The notes beneath the pieces are model-generated. The model was not told where the DNA came from. It was given only the letters and a program-made list of their open reading frames with translations, and searched no databases. Below, in pieces: positions 15,974 through 24,383 of a stretch of DNA of 64,000 nt (its first letter is position 1; every line of letters starts with the position of its first letter). Source of the stretch: Candidatus Latescibacterota bacterium (GTDB lineage Bacteria; Krumholzibacteriota; Krumholzibacteriia; WVZY01); assembly GCA_011772205.1 (NCBI GenBank), contig WVZY01000008.1, forward strand, positions 186,001 to 250,000, read 5' to 3'. A program made the position numbers and the translations under genes.

Positions 15974-17029
15974 CTACTTGGAGAGAGGGTCCCGGGTGAT
16001 TCTCCAATCCCCAGCGAGTTTCGCCTCGAACAAAGGGTGTGCAGGATCGAGGGAGTCTACCCGAACCTGGCCGTAAGCGTGTAGAAATAGACTATTTGAC
16101 AAGTACATAGCTGCATGGGTGATTTGGGTTTCGCTTTTGCCGAAAAAAAGAAGATCCCCCGTTTTCAACGCGTCCAGCCGACCTATTTGTTTTTGCTTTC
16201 CGAACATCGCCTGAAGATCCGAATCCCGCGGTAGCAAAAGTCCGTTGAGCTTATATATTCTCTGAATGAGACCCGAACAGTCGAATCCTTTCGGTGTGGT
16301 CCCTCCCCACAGATACGGAACCCCGAGGAACTTGAATCCGGTGGTGGCAAGGTTGCTTCTCACCGTAGAGCGCCGCCGAGGCAGCGGTTCGATCGTTCGG
16401 CTCCTGGCATAGCCTATCTTCCCATCGGGCAACTCGACTTCCCTCCATCCCCGCTTACCGATGTTTCTCGACACTACCGGAATTCCGATTACCGCATCGC
16501 AAACAGGAAGCGCATCAACAGCAGGCGATGCATAGATCTGCGTGACCGATTCTCCCACTCGGTGTTTGACCTGTTGCAAAAAATCACGGGTTTTTTCTTG
16601 TGTCGTGGGTTTTAGATGCCAGCTCCGGATCCACCCAATATAACCATCTTCCAGACGGACAAGATTCCAATCCCCCTCTTCTTTCAGCAAGCTGAGGGCG
16701 TCCCCGTAGATGATCTGAGTCACCAGCTCGGCCGTGTGGCAAGGCGAGCGACGAACGTCGGCAACGCTCGTCACAGCAATGAGCAGTTCAGCCAAGCTCT
16801 TTCTTCGTCTCGGCAGTGCGATGAACTTGAGTCCTTTTATGCCGCTCCCGAATTTGTTTCTCGCTTCTCTCTCGATTTCCTCCAGCACAGTCCGGTCGCT
16901 GCACTCAACGATGATTTCCAAACCGCCCGGTGGTGACGGTCGAATCGAGACATAGCAGCTTCGATGGTCGAGAGACCGCCTTTTCAAAATGGAAGCAGCG
17001 AGCTCATTGATCCCGGACAGCATCTCCAA
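15974..17029 (-). CDS. SH3b-NlpC/P60 cell-wall peptide hydrolase (YkfC / dipeptidyl-peptidase VI-like)
   Basis: A 351-residue protein with two SH3b-like domains (about residues 85-140 and 160-215) followed by an NlpC/P60 cysteine peptidase domain: catalytic Cys251 (GFDCSGLIQ), His305 (ITHAAMYLS) and His317 (LHAYG). This is the layout of gamma-D-glutamyl-L-diamino acid endopeptidases such as Bacillus YkfC. There is no signal peptide or membrane segment at the N-terminus (MEMLSGINELAASILKR), so it probably acts in the cytoplasm on imported peptides. It follows the peptide permease genes on the same strand by 94 bp, which supports a role in murein-peptide recycling. The exact substrate is inferred. 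Confidence 0.87.
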   Translation of the reverse strand: MEMLSGINELAASILKRRSLDHRSCYVSIRPSPPGGLEIIVECSDRTVLEEIEREARNKFGSGIKGLKFIALPRRRKSLAELLIAVTSVADVRRSPCHTAELVTQIIYGDALSLLKEEGDWNLVRLEDGYIGWIRSWHLKPTTQEKTRDFLQQVKHRVGESVTQIYASPAVDALPVCDAVIGIPVVSRNIGKRGWREVELPDGKIGYARSRTIEPLPRRRSTVRSNLATTGFKFLGVPYLWGGTTPKGFDCSGLIQRIYKLNGLLLPRDSDLQAMFGKQKQIGRLDALKTGDLLFFGKSETQITHAAMYLSNSLFLHAYGQVRVDSLDPAHPLFEAKLAGDWRITRDPLSK

Positions 17030-17123
17030 TCCTCTCCATGGGCTTTGATGCGCCAGATAATGAATACCAATGGCACCTCGATCGTCTCGGGGCGACTTTT
17101 CGACGTATCAATTCTAGCACTCT

Positions 17124-17957
17124 CTACAGACGTCCTCCCGAACCAGAAAGTTTCGGATCCAAGACATCCCGCAACGCGTCTCCCAGAAGATTGAAACCAA
17201 GGACTTCGAGCGTGATTGCCACTCCAGGCGCGAGCGAGAGCCACGGCGCCACACGGAGATAATCGAGCCCCGAGCTGATCATCGATCCCCAGCTTGGAAG
17301 CGGCGGTTGGGCGCCCAAACCGAGAAAGCTCATCGAGGACTCCGCCATCACTGCCATCCCTAGCCCCATCGAGAAGATCACTATCAGCTGGGATGAGCAG
17401 TTCGGGAGCAGGTGCCGGAACATAATATTCAAAGGGGACCCCCCGATGGATCGAATAGCGAGAACGAACTCGCGCTCTTTGAGTGAGAGAACCTGCGCAC
17501 GGACCAGCCTCGCCACGCCGGCCCACCCGACTGCGCCAAGCGCGATGATCAACGATGTCAGACTCGGACCGACGGCGGCCATTACGGCAATCAGAAGGAG
17601 CAAACCCGGATAAGCAAGGGTCACATCCGCCAGGCGCATGACGATGTGATCGACTCTTCCCCCGAAATAGCCGGCACAAAGACCGAGCAGCGCCCCAAGG
17701 GCGACGGCGATCAATCTCGCTAAGACACTGACCTGCAGAGAAATCCGCGCCCCCACTAGCAGCCGACTCAGCACATCCCGTCCGAAAAAATCGGTACCGA
17801 GCGGGTGCGCAAACGTCGGAGGGGAGAGCGCCACGTCCATATCGATGTCGTAGGGATCGTAGGGCGCGATATAGGGCGCAAAAATGCCGGCGATCAAAAC
17901 CAGAAGGACCAAGAAAAATCCGATCATTCCGTTCCTTTTGCTGATCAACCGGCGCAT
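17124..17957 (-). CDS. Oligopeptide/dipeptide ABC transporter permease (DppC-like)
   Basis: A 277-residue inner-membrane permease with about six helices and the BPD-transporter features of DppC/OppC: HPLGTDFFGRDVLSRLLVGAR near the N-terminal third and the EAA-loop region EREFVLAIRSIGGSPLNIMFRHLLPN, which contacts the ATPase; SSMSFLGLGAQPPLPSWGSM is characteristic. GGGAG lies seven bases before the start. It is 12 bp after the DppB-like gene. No ATPase is encoded in this operon. Confidence 0.95.
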   Translation of the reverse strand: MRRLISKRNGMIGFFLVLLVLIAGIFAPYIAPYDPYDIDMDVALSPPTFAHPLGTDFFGRDVLSRLLVGARISLQVSVLARLIAVALGALLGLCAGYFGGRVDHIVMRLADVTLAYPGLLLLIAVMAAVGPSLTSLIIALGAVGWAGVARLVRAQVLSLKEREFVLAIRSIGGSPLNIMFRHLLPNCSSQLIVIFSMGLGMAVMAESSMSFLGLGAQPPLPSWGSMISSGLDYLRVAPWLSLAPGVAITLEVLGFNLLGDALRDVLDPKLSGSGGRL

Positions 17958-17969
17958 AGGACGGCTCCC

Positions 17970-18914
17970 TCACTCGCTGCCCGATCGTCTTCCCGTTCTG
18001 ATCCTGGGATCCACCCAGGCGTAAGACAAGTCGACGGCTAGATTGATGACCATGAACACAACCGCCATGAAGAACACGGCACCCTGTATCGCTGGAATAT
18101 CGCGTTTCAGGATCGCATCCAGCGTGAACCTCCCCAGTCCCGGCCACGCGAAGATGGATTCGGTCAGTACCGCCCCGCTCAGGAAGCTTCCAAAATCAGT
18201 TCCGACGACGGTAATTATCGGAAGCAGCGCGTTTCGAAGAGCGTGCTTGACGAGCACTTTTCTTTCCGGAACACCCTTCGCCCTGGCCGCTTGAATGTAG
18301 TACTCCCTGACTTCGTCCAGCATGCTCGACCTCGTGATCCTCGCGACATAGGCTGCCGATGCCTGGGCGAGCGTGAAAGCGGGAAGAATGAGATAGGCTG
18401 GACTCCCTCCCCCGTAGCCCGAAGGCGGTAGCAAATGAAGTTTGATCGAAAACAAATAGATCAGGAGGACCCCGAGCCAAAAGACGGGCATGGATATGCC
18501 AACGATAGACACTCCCATGGCCACGTGGTCCACAGTGCCGCCCCATTTCCAAGCGGCGAGAACACCGGCGGATATACCCAAAACAACAGAAATGGCCATC
18601 GCCGCGACGGCAAGTCGAAAGGTGTATGGAAAGCGTTTCCAGATAGAATCCCAAACAGGTTCCCCGGTGACATACGACCTGCCGAAATCCAATTTGGCGA
18701 GCTTTTTCAGAAAATGGGCATACTGGACGCCGACGGATTTATCCAGATGCATTTCCTCTCTCAGCTTTTGTATGGTCTCTTCATCGTACCGCTCTCCGAC
18801 CATGCTGAGAACAGGATCACCAGGAAGAATGTAAAGTAGAAAAAATGTAATAGTGGCCACGCCGAGGAGAATGGGTAGGAAAAGCAGTATCCGTTTGATC
18901 GTGTAGTGAAGCAT
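17970..18914 (-). CDS. Oligopeptide/dipeptide ABC transporter permease (DppB-like)
   Basis: A 314-residue permease with six predicted helices. Family landmarks are FFLLYILPGDPV at the N-terminus, LDKSVGVQYAHFLKKLAKLDFGRSY, the EAA loop VREYYIQAARAKGVPERKVL with KHALRNALLPIITVVG, and the C-terminal YAWVDPRIR. It would form the channel with the DppC-like protein encoded 12 bp downstream. It sits 20 bp after the peptide-binding lipoprotein gene. Confidence 0.95.
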   Translation of the reverse strand: MLHYTIKRILLFLPILLGVATITFFLLYILPGDPVLSMVGERYDEETIQKLREEMHLDKSVGVQYAHFLKKLAKLDFGRSYVTGEPVWDSIWKRFPYTFRLAVAAMAISVVLGISAGVLAAWKWGGTVDHVAMGVSIVGISMPVFWLGVLLIYLFSIKLHLLPPSGYGGGSPAYLILPAFTLAQASAAYVARITRSSMLDEVREYYIQAARAKGVPERKVLVKHALRNALLPIITVVGTDFGSFLSGAVLTESIFAWPGLGRFTLDAILKRDIPAIQGAVFFMAVVFMVINLAVDLSYAWVDPRIRTGRRSGSE

Positions 18915-18934
18915 CTTCTCTATTCAGCTTCTCG

Positions 18935-20515
18935 CTAGCTTTTTCGGACGCCCTCGTACTGTCGGGCGAGATAGAGAAATGGGATGCGATAACCCGTTAT
19001 TCCCAGTGAAACGACTTCGAATGATTTCGGGAAATAGAGATAGATCCACGGAGCCTCCTCATAAACGAGGCTGTCGATTTTTGCGTACAGATTGTAGCAC
19101 TCGTTTTCCCCCAGTGTCCGATGCGCCAGCTCTATCAGACTATCTATCTCTGCGCTGCTGAAAAAAGACCGGTTACCCCCACCGCCCGTGTTCTCCGAGT
19201 GGAATAGGGGATACAGGAAATTTTCTGCATCTGGATAATCCGCATACCAGTCGAGGAAAAAGGCATCTACTTTTCCCTTGCTGACAGCTTCCTTGAACGC
19301 ACTCCATTCACGCTTCACCAACCGAACTTGGATACCGACTTCACTCAGGTAGCCCTGTATCGCTTCGAGAATGCGGTTGCCCTCGGGGCTATCGCGCTGC
19401 CAGATGTCGAGCTCCATGCCGTCCCCCAAACCGGCCTCCAGCAGGAGCTTGCGGGACGCTCCAGGATCATACGAGTAGGCTGGACGCTTCCGGTACCCTT
19501 TCAGGGAAGGTGGAATGGCTCCTGCAGCCCGGACGGCTTCCCCATTCGCCAGCACCTCGATGATGCGCTCCACATCGACGGCCATGTTGAGCGCCTTCCT
19601 CACGCAAGGATCATCCAGCGGTTTCCGCGTGTTGTTCAAGCCCACATACAGCACCCTCAGTTCTGGAACAGACTGGATGCGGCGCGAAAGCGACGGATTT
19701 CCCAAAAACCGGGGGAGTTCGGCGCTCGGGATCTTCAGGACGTCGAGGGAACCGGACTCATACTCCGCAATCCGCGTAAATGCTTCCGGGATAATACGAT
19801 ACCGGATCGCCCTGAGCGTTTGCGAGCCAGCCGGATGAAACGGGTTTGGCACGAGCATCAAGTGATCCCCTCGCTCCCAGGAATCGAGCACCCAGGGGCC
19901 CGAGCCGACCGGTTTCTCTGAAAAGTTCGAGACAAGGGCGGCGGGTGCTCCGGAATGCGCTTTCGTATCCACAAACAGCTCCTCGGGAACGATCCTCGCA
20001 GCTGGCATTGCGAGGAGCTGCAGAAACGGTCGAAACGGTCCCTCCAGCTCGATCGAGACCGTGGAATCGTCCAGAACCGCGAGCCCCTCGATTTCGGGAG
20101 CCATGCCCTCGGAGAACGCATCCGCTCCCTTGATTCGTTCCAGCACCCACTTCCTGGGAGAGCGGCAGTCCGGTGAAAGGAGCCGCTTGAAACTGAACGC
20201 GACATCGGACGCCCCTACTCGTCTTCCAGTGGAAAAACGCATTCTCCGATCCAGGTGAAACACGTACCGTTTGCCGTCATCCGAAATCTCCCACGAAGAT
20301 GCCAGATCCGGAATGACTTCCCCATCAGGAGAAAAACGGACCAATCCCTGGAAGATCAAAGAAGCAACCTCTCCCTCGGCCACATCCACAACGTATGCAG
20401 GATCTAATTTGTTTGGGGAAACTTCCAGGGCGAGGCAGAGGACATCTTTTTCTTGCGCTCCACCGCCACAGCCGAGGAAAGCAACAGCGAGATAAGCGAG
20501 AAAGGATTTTTTCAA
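18935..20515 (-). CDS. Peptide-binding lipoprotein, solute-binding protein family 5
   Basis: A 526-residue extracytoplasmic binding protein. A short signal ends in a lipobox-like FLGC with Cys16, so it is probably lipid-anchored. Family 5 (DppA/OppA) landmarks include NKLDPAYVVDVAEGEVASLIFQGL, LASSWEISDDGKRYVFHLD, VGASDVAFSFKRLL, DDPCVRKALNMAVD and the C-terminal APWIYLYFPKSFEVV. Peptides are the usual ligands; specificity cannot be read from sequence. The start overlaps the upstream GWxTD gene by four bases (ATGA), and the permease genes follow directly. Confidence 0.94.
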   Translation of the reverse strand: MKKSFLAYLAVAFLGCGGGAQEKDVLCLALEVSPNKLDPAYVVDVAEGEVASLIFQGLVRFSPDGEVIPDLASSWEISDDGKRYVFHLDRRMRFSTGRRVGASDVAFSFKRLLSPDCRSPRKWVLERIKGADAFSEGMAPEIEGLAVLDDSTVSIELEGPFRPFLQLLAMPAARIVPEELFVDTKAHSGAPAALVSNFSEKPVGSGPWVLDSWERGDHLMLVPNPFHPAGSQTLRAIRYRIIPEAFTRIAEYESGSLDVLKIPSAELPRFLGNPSLSRRIQSVPELRVLYVGLNNTRKPLDDPCVRKALNMAVDVERIIEVLANGEAVRAAGAIPPSLKGYRKRPAYSYDPGASRKLLLEAGLGDGMELDIWQRDSPEGNRILEAIQGYLSEVGIQVRLVKREWSAFKEAVSKGKVDAFFLDWYADYPDAENFLYPLFHSENTGGGGNRSFFSSAEIDSLIELAHRTLGENECYNLYAKIDSLVYEEAPWIYLYFPKSFEVVSLGITGYRIPFLYLARQYEGVRKS

Positions 20516-21798
20516 GGCATGCTCGTTTGGATCAAACGATAATCTCCAAGACCAAAGCGATCATAAAAAACAAACACCAAGTTATTCGAGAAGTACCGCC
20601 AAATCAGATATTCTCCCTGGAGATACGGATCCGTCGACGTGTCGATTTGATCGGGTTCCCCGTACTTGATGTAAACCTGCCCCCGATCCGTCTTCCACCC
20701 GGAGTCGAGCGAAGAGAAGTGGGTTGTCGCGTACCGCACCCTTCGCAAGTGTTCCTCGAGTGCCTCGTTCGCCTCTGTATTCGGCGTAGGGTCGCGCATC
20801 CTCCAGAACTCCGACCACGCTCTGGGCCTATCCTCGAAAGAGGCGTTCTTGAGGCCTTCGAGTTCCTCGCTGGACGCAATCAGCGCCAGAATCTCCATTG
20901 TCTGGTCGAAGTATTTTCCCAGCATCGCTCGGTTGAATTCAATGGTGAAGCGCAGCGAGGATGTCGTCTCCCTTGGTGGATTTTCGAGGGCGGCCCTAAC
21001 GTTGAATATGTAGGCACCCGGCTCCCACTCATCCACGCTGAACGTAACGGCAAAAGCATCCCCTGCGCCCGAAATTTGGACCTTTCGCTTGCCGTAGAGG
21101 AGCTGGCGCTTCGAGCGATCTACGACCTCATAGGAGAGCCTGCATGGAATCGGCTTTCCGGCCCTCTCCTCTGCGTAGACTTCGAATCCGAATGCCGGCT
21201 GCCTCTCGAAACCGAAAAACGTGGTTTGCTCCTTCTCTTCGACTTCCTCGCCTTTGAGGAAATCGCCTCCCTCCAGCGCGGCGGCTAGGGATGAAGCCTG
21301 GCGGGGAACGGTGAACAGTCTCGGAGGGCTCAATCCCACGCCCGATGAAAGATAATCGGGAACTTCGACGCCGACCGATTTCGGAATCCTCAGCTGTGTA
21401 TTCTTGATGGCGAGCAACGCTTCTGCAGTGTAATCGCCGGGATCCAACTGGAAGGTTTTGGCGACCTTCGACGTTTTCTTGCGAGAGCTGGTCTCTTCGT
21501 AGCTGCCAACCTCCACCCTGTCTCGAAGAACGGCCGATTCGATCAGCTTTCCCTTGGAATCGAGAATTTTGACATAGAGCTCATATGAGGCTTCATAAAG
21601 ATCATTTTTCTTGAGGAAGACCATGTTGCTATATGGGATGATCGCACTGACCTTGATGAGGGGGCGGCGGTCGTCACCCATATAAGAGTGTGCAAATAAC
21701 GAGAATCCCCTGTAGAACGGTCTCTTGCCGCCTTGCCCCATCACGAGGACGGCTAGAACGGCAAAAAAGCACGCTCGGCTCATCACACGAATCATCAT
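20512..21798 (-). CDS. GWxTD domain-containing exported protein (paralogue 1)
   Basis: A 428-residue protein starting with a signal-like hydrophobic stretch (SRACFFAVLAVLVMG). The C-terminal third has the GWxTD domain: RDPTPNTEANEALEEH, then SGWKTDRGQVYIKYGEPDQID (GWKTD about residues 367-371) and a C-terminal YDRFGLGDYRLIQ strand. The domain is known mainly from FCB bacteria; its function is unknown. The middle part looks like beta-sandwich repeats. ATG at 21798 follows AAGGAG by about eight bases; the frame extends 29 codons further upstream without need. It is between the efflux permeases (64 bp) and the peptide-binding lipoprotein (4-bp overlap), an unusual neighbourhood. Confidence 0.88.
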   Translation of the reverse strand: MMIRVMSRACFFAVLAVLVMGQGGKRPFYRGFSLFAHSYMGDDRRPLIKVSAIIPYSNMVFLKKNDLYEASYELYVKILDSKGKLIESAVLRDRVEVGSYEETSSRKKTSKVAKTFQLDPGDYTAEALLAIKNTQLRIPKSVGVEVPDYLSSGVGLSPPRLFTVPRQASSLAAALEGGDFLKGEEVEEKEQTTFFGFERQPAFGFEVYAEERAGKPIPCRLSYEVVDRSKRQLLYGKRKVQISGAGDAFAVTFSVDEWEPGAYIFNVRAALENPPRETTSSLRFTIEFNRAMLGKYFDQTMEILALIASSEELEGLKNASFEDRPRAWSEFWRMRDPTPNTEANEALEEHLRRVRYATTHFSSLDSGWKTDRGQVYIKYGEPDQIDTSTDPYLQGEYLIWRYFSNNLVFVFYDRFGLGDYRLIQTSMP

Positions 21799-21862
21799 GT
21801 CGATATCTCCTTCCTCGTCAATGTAGTACAGGAGTTTAAGGGGGGGCAAGACAAAAGCGGTG

Positions 21863-23128
21863 CTATTCGTAATGGAGAGCAACAACCGGATCCAGCCGAG
21901 CGGCCCGGCGTGCCGGGTAGAGACCGAAAATAATGCCTACCAGCGCCGAAAATACAACAGCGATGAGGGTCCACTCGACAGAGAAATAGAATGGAAATCG
22001 GAGCAAGTGACTCATCACGACCGCAGCAGTCGTTCCCAGCAACGTTCCAACAATTCCACCGATACCCGTCAGGGTGGCCGATTCGATGAGGAATTGCAGG
22101 GTGATATCCCTCTTGTTGGCGCCGATCGCCATCCGGACGCCGATTTCACGAGTCCTTTCAGCAACCGAGATCAACATGATATTCATGACGCCGATACCGC
22201 CGACCACCAGGCCAATCGATGCGATCACGATAAGGACGAGCCCGATGTAAAACGTCACTCTCCCTATCGTTTCGAGAAACGCCTCGCTCGTGATCACGGC
22301 AAAATTGTTTTCGCGCCCCGGCCGGATATTTCTCCGTATGCGGAGGACGTTGGTAATTTGCTCCTGTCCTTCTTCCAGCGTACTTCCCTCTTTGACATTC
22401 GCGGTTATCGACGTATTGTCGAATTTCGTCATGAAATCCTTTCGATAGGTCGTGTAAGGAATCACAGCGAAGTTATCGGAGATCGCTCCGATAAAATGCT
22501 TTCGCCTCGCGAAAGTTCCAACAACCTTATAGCGCTTGTCTGAAACGCGAATGACCTTTCCGGTCGGATTTTCGCGGGGGAAAAGATCTTGAGCCGGCCC
22601 ATACCCAAGCACCACGACGCGCTCTCGGTGGGAGAGCTCGGTCTCGGTGAAGAATCTGCCCGTCTCGATGGGTATGGAATAGACGTCCGGCATCGTGTGC
22701 GCCATCCCGACGAACTGGATCGGGCGCGTTTTTTCGGCCTTATAGTAAAGGACATACATGCGGTTGGGGGAAATCGCATAACAAACGTCGTCCAGGGCTG
22801 GGCAGGATTCTTCCAGCGCATCGGCATCTTCTGGATCGAATCCCTTGCGTCTCAAATACTCCTCGTCGTCCACACCTCCCACGAACATATCGAATTTCTG
22901 CACGACGAGGTAAGGCCTGGTCGCGGAAACGAGGTCCTTGTTGATCTTCCTTCCCAGACCCGTTAGAACAGTGACCATGGCAAGGATGGTCATGATGCCG
23001 ATTGCAACACCGAGAATCAGCAGCGATGAGCGCATCTTGTTGGCTTTGATCACACCAAGGGCCTGATAGAGATTGTCTCTCCACAAGCCCCTCTTGGACG
23101 TTGACCAGCTAGGGGATCGTTGGTCCAT
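21863..23128 (-). CDS. MacB/FtsX-family ABC transporter permease (second of pair)
   Basis: A 421-residue permease with the MacB layout: an N-terminal helix (ANKMRSSLLILGVAIGIMTILAMV), a periplasmic core domain of about 230 residues, and three C-terminal helices with the VAERTREIGVRMAIGANKRDI coupling motif and the closing YPARRAARLDPVVALHYE. Such proteins drive tripartite efflux or lipoprotein/peptide export by mechanotransmission rather than forming a channel. ATG at 23128 has GGGAGG eight bases upstream; a GTG at 23146 overlaps the upstream stop (GTGA) and is an alternative start. It lacks a fused ATPase. Confidence 0.93.
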   Translation of the reverse strand: MDQRSPSWSTSKRGLWRDNLYQALGVIKANKMRSSLLILGVAIGIMTILAMVTVLTGLGRKINKDLVSATRPYLVVQKFDMFVGGVDDEEYLRRKGFDPEDADALEESCPALDDVCYAISPNRMYVLYYKAEKTRPIQFVGMAHTMPDVYSIPIETGRFFTETELSHRERVVVLGYGPAQDLFPRENPTGKVIRVSDKRYKVVGTFARRKHFIGAISDNFAVIPYTTYRKDFMTKFDNTSITANVKEGSTLEEGQEQITNVLRIRRNIRPGRENNFAVITSEAFLETIGRVTFYIGLVLIVIASIGLVVGGIGVMNIMLISVAERTREIGVRMAIGANKRDITLQFLIESATLTGIGGIVGTLLGTTAAVVMSHLLRFPFYFSVEWTLIAVVFSALVGIIFGLYPARRAARLDPVVALHYE

Positions 23129-23142
23129 CAGGAAGGCCTCCC

Positions 23143-24375
23143 TCACTCGTACCGAAGCGCCTCTACGGGATCGAGCCTCGCCGCTTTAACAGCCGGATAT
23201 GTCCCGAAAATAAGACCCACCACGATCGTCACGACGAAAGCGATCGCAACGATCACTGGATCGACACTGTAGGGCAACGGCGTTTTCCATGAAACAATCG
23301 ACGCGATGAGAAAACCGATGAGCATCCCAAACAGCCCGCCAAATAATGAAAGCGTCGCCGATTCGACAAGAAATTGCCAGACGATGATCGGCCTGCGTGC
23401 TCCGAGGGCCTTGCGTATGCCCACTTCACGTGTTCTCTCGGTCACGGCAACGAGCATCGTGTTCATCAGCACAACGCCCCCAACAACCATGGAAATACTC
23501 ACCAAAGCGATAAGGGCGGCCATGATTCCGCTGCTCATCTTTTTCCAGAGATCAACAAGTTGTTCACTTGTTGATATAAAGAAATCATCTTTGTCCGTCG
23601 GCTTCAAATGATGACGGATCCGCATGGCGACCCTCGCTTCTTCGATCGCAACAGGCAGCTCGCGGATATCCTCGGTCGCCACTTTGATTTCGATCGACTG
23701 TTGCGCCCCGAACAGCTTGAAATAAGCGCCGAGGGGAACGATAACGAAGCGGTTCCGGCTGCTGCCCAAAATAGATCCCCTGTCCCTGGCCACACCGATG
23801 ACTTTGAAGTGCCGCGATCCGATTTTGAGCATCTTGCCAATTGGATCTCGAGGCTTGATCAGGGAGGTATACACCTCCCAGCCGACTACCACCACCTGGG
23901 CGTTTTCGTTCACCTCGAGGCGGGTCATGTGTCTGCCCGCATGCAGATCGATATTCTCGATGTATGGGTAATACTCATCGTGTCCTTTGACATCGATGCT
24001 TTTCAAATGCTTCTCGAAAATCCCTACTCGTACCGAAGATGAAGCCGTCCCGCTGATATAATCGGCCGAGGGGATCATCGTTCGCAGCGCGTGAACATCG
24101 TCTCGGTTCAAGGGTGGATTGTGCCGGAGAGCGTGGAGGAAGCTTTCGAAGTCGGTTACGGCTTCTATCAGATTGATGCGTTCGATAGTAAATACATTAC
24201 TACCCTCGGAGGCAACCTCCTCGCGGGCGTACTCATCAATGCCCTTGAGAAGGGATACGACGGCAATAACCGACATGATTCCGACAATGTTACCGAGGAG
24301 TGTAAGAAAAGTCCGAAGCTTATTGGTAATGAGCGCATTATAGGCGATCCGTATTCCCTCGAGCAGGAGCCTCAT
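23143..24375 (-). CDS. MacB/FtsX-family ABC transporter permease (first of pair)
   Basis: A 410-residue paralogue of the next gene with the same topology: N-terminal helix (NKLRTFLTLLGNIVGIMSVIAVVS), large periplasmic domain, then three C-terminal helices containing TERTREVGIRKALGARRPI and ending YPAVKAARLDPVEALRYE. It differs clearly from its neighbour in the periplasmic domain, suggesting a heterodimer as in LolCE. It begins 8 bp after the adaptor gene. Confidence 0.93.
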   Translation of the reverse strand: MRLLLEGIRIAYNALITNKLRTFLTLLGNIVGIMSVIAVVSLLKGIDEYAREEVASEGSNVFTIERINLIEAVTDFESFLHALRHNPPLNRDDVHALRTMIPSADYISGTASSSVRVGIFEKHLKSIDVKGHDEYYPYIENIDLHAGRHMTRLEVNENAQVVVVGWEVYTSLIKPRDPIGKMLKIGSRHFKVIGVARDRGSILGSSRNRFVIVPLGAYFKLFGAQQSIEIKVATEDIRELPVAIEEARVAMRIRHHLKPTDKDDFFISTSEQLVDLWKKMSSGIMAALIALVSISMVVGGVVLMNTMLVAVTERTREVGIRKALGARRPIIVWQFLVESATLSLFGGLFGMLIGFLIASIVSWKTPLPYSVDPVIVAIAFVVTIVVGLIFGTYPAVKAARLDPVEALRYE

Positions 24376-24383
24376 TGTATTAT

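Noticed and set aside
16984-18147. A 387-codon minus-strand open frame
   Set aside because: It is a different frame of the DppC/DppB permease genes; it has arginine- and glycine-rich composition and no family features.
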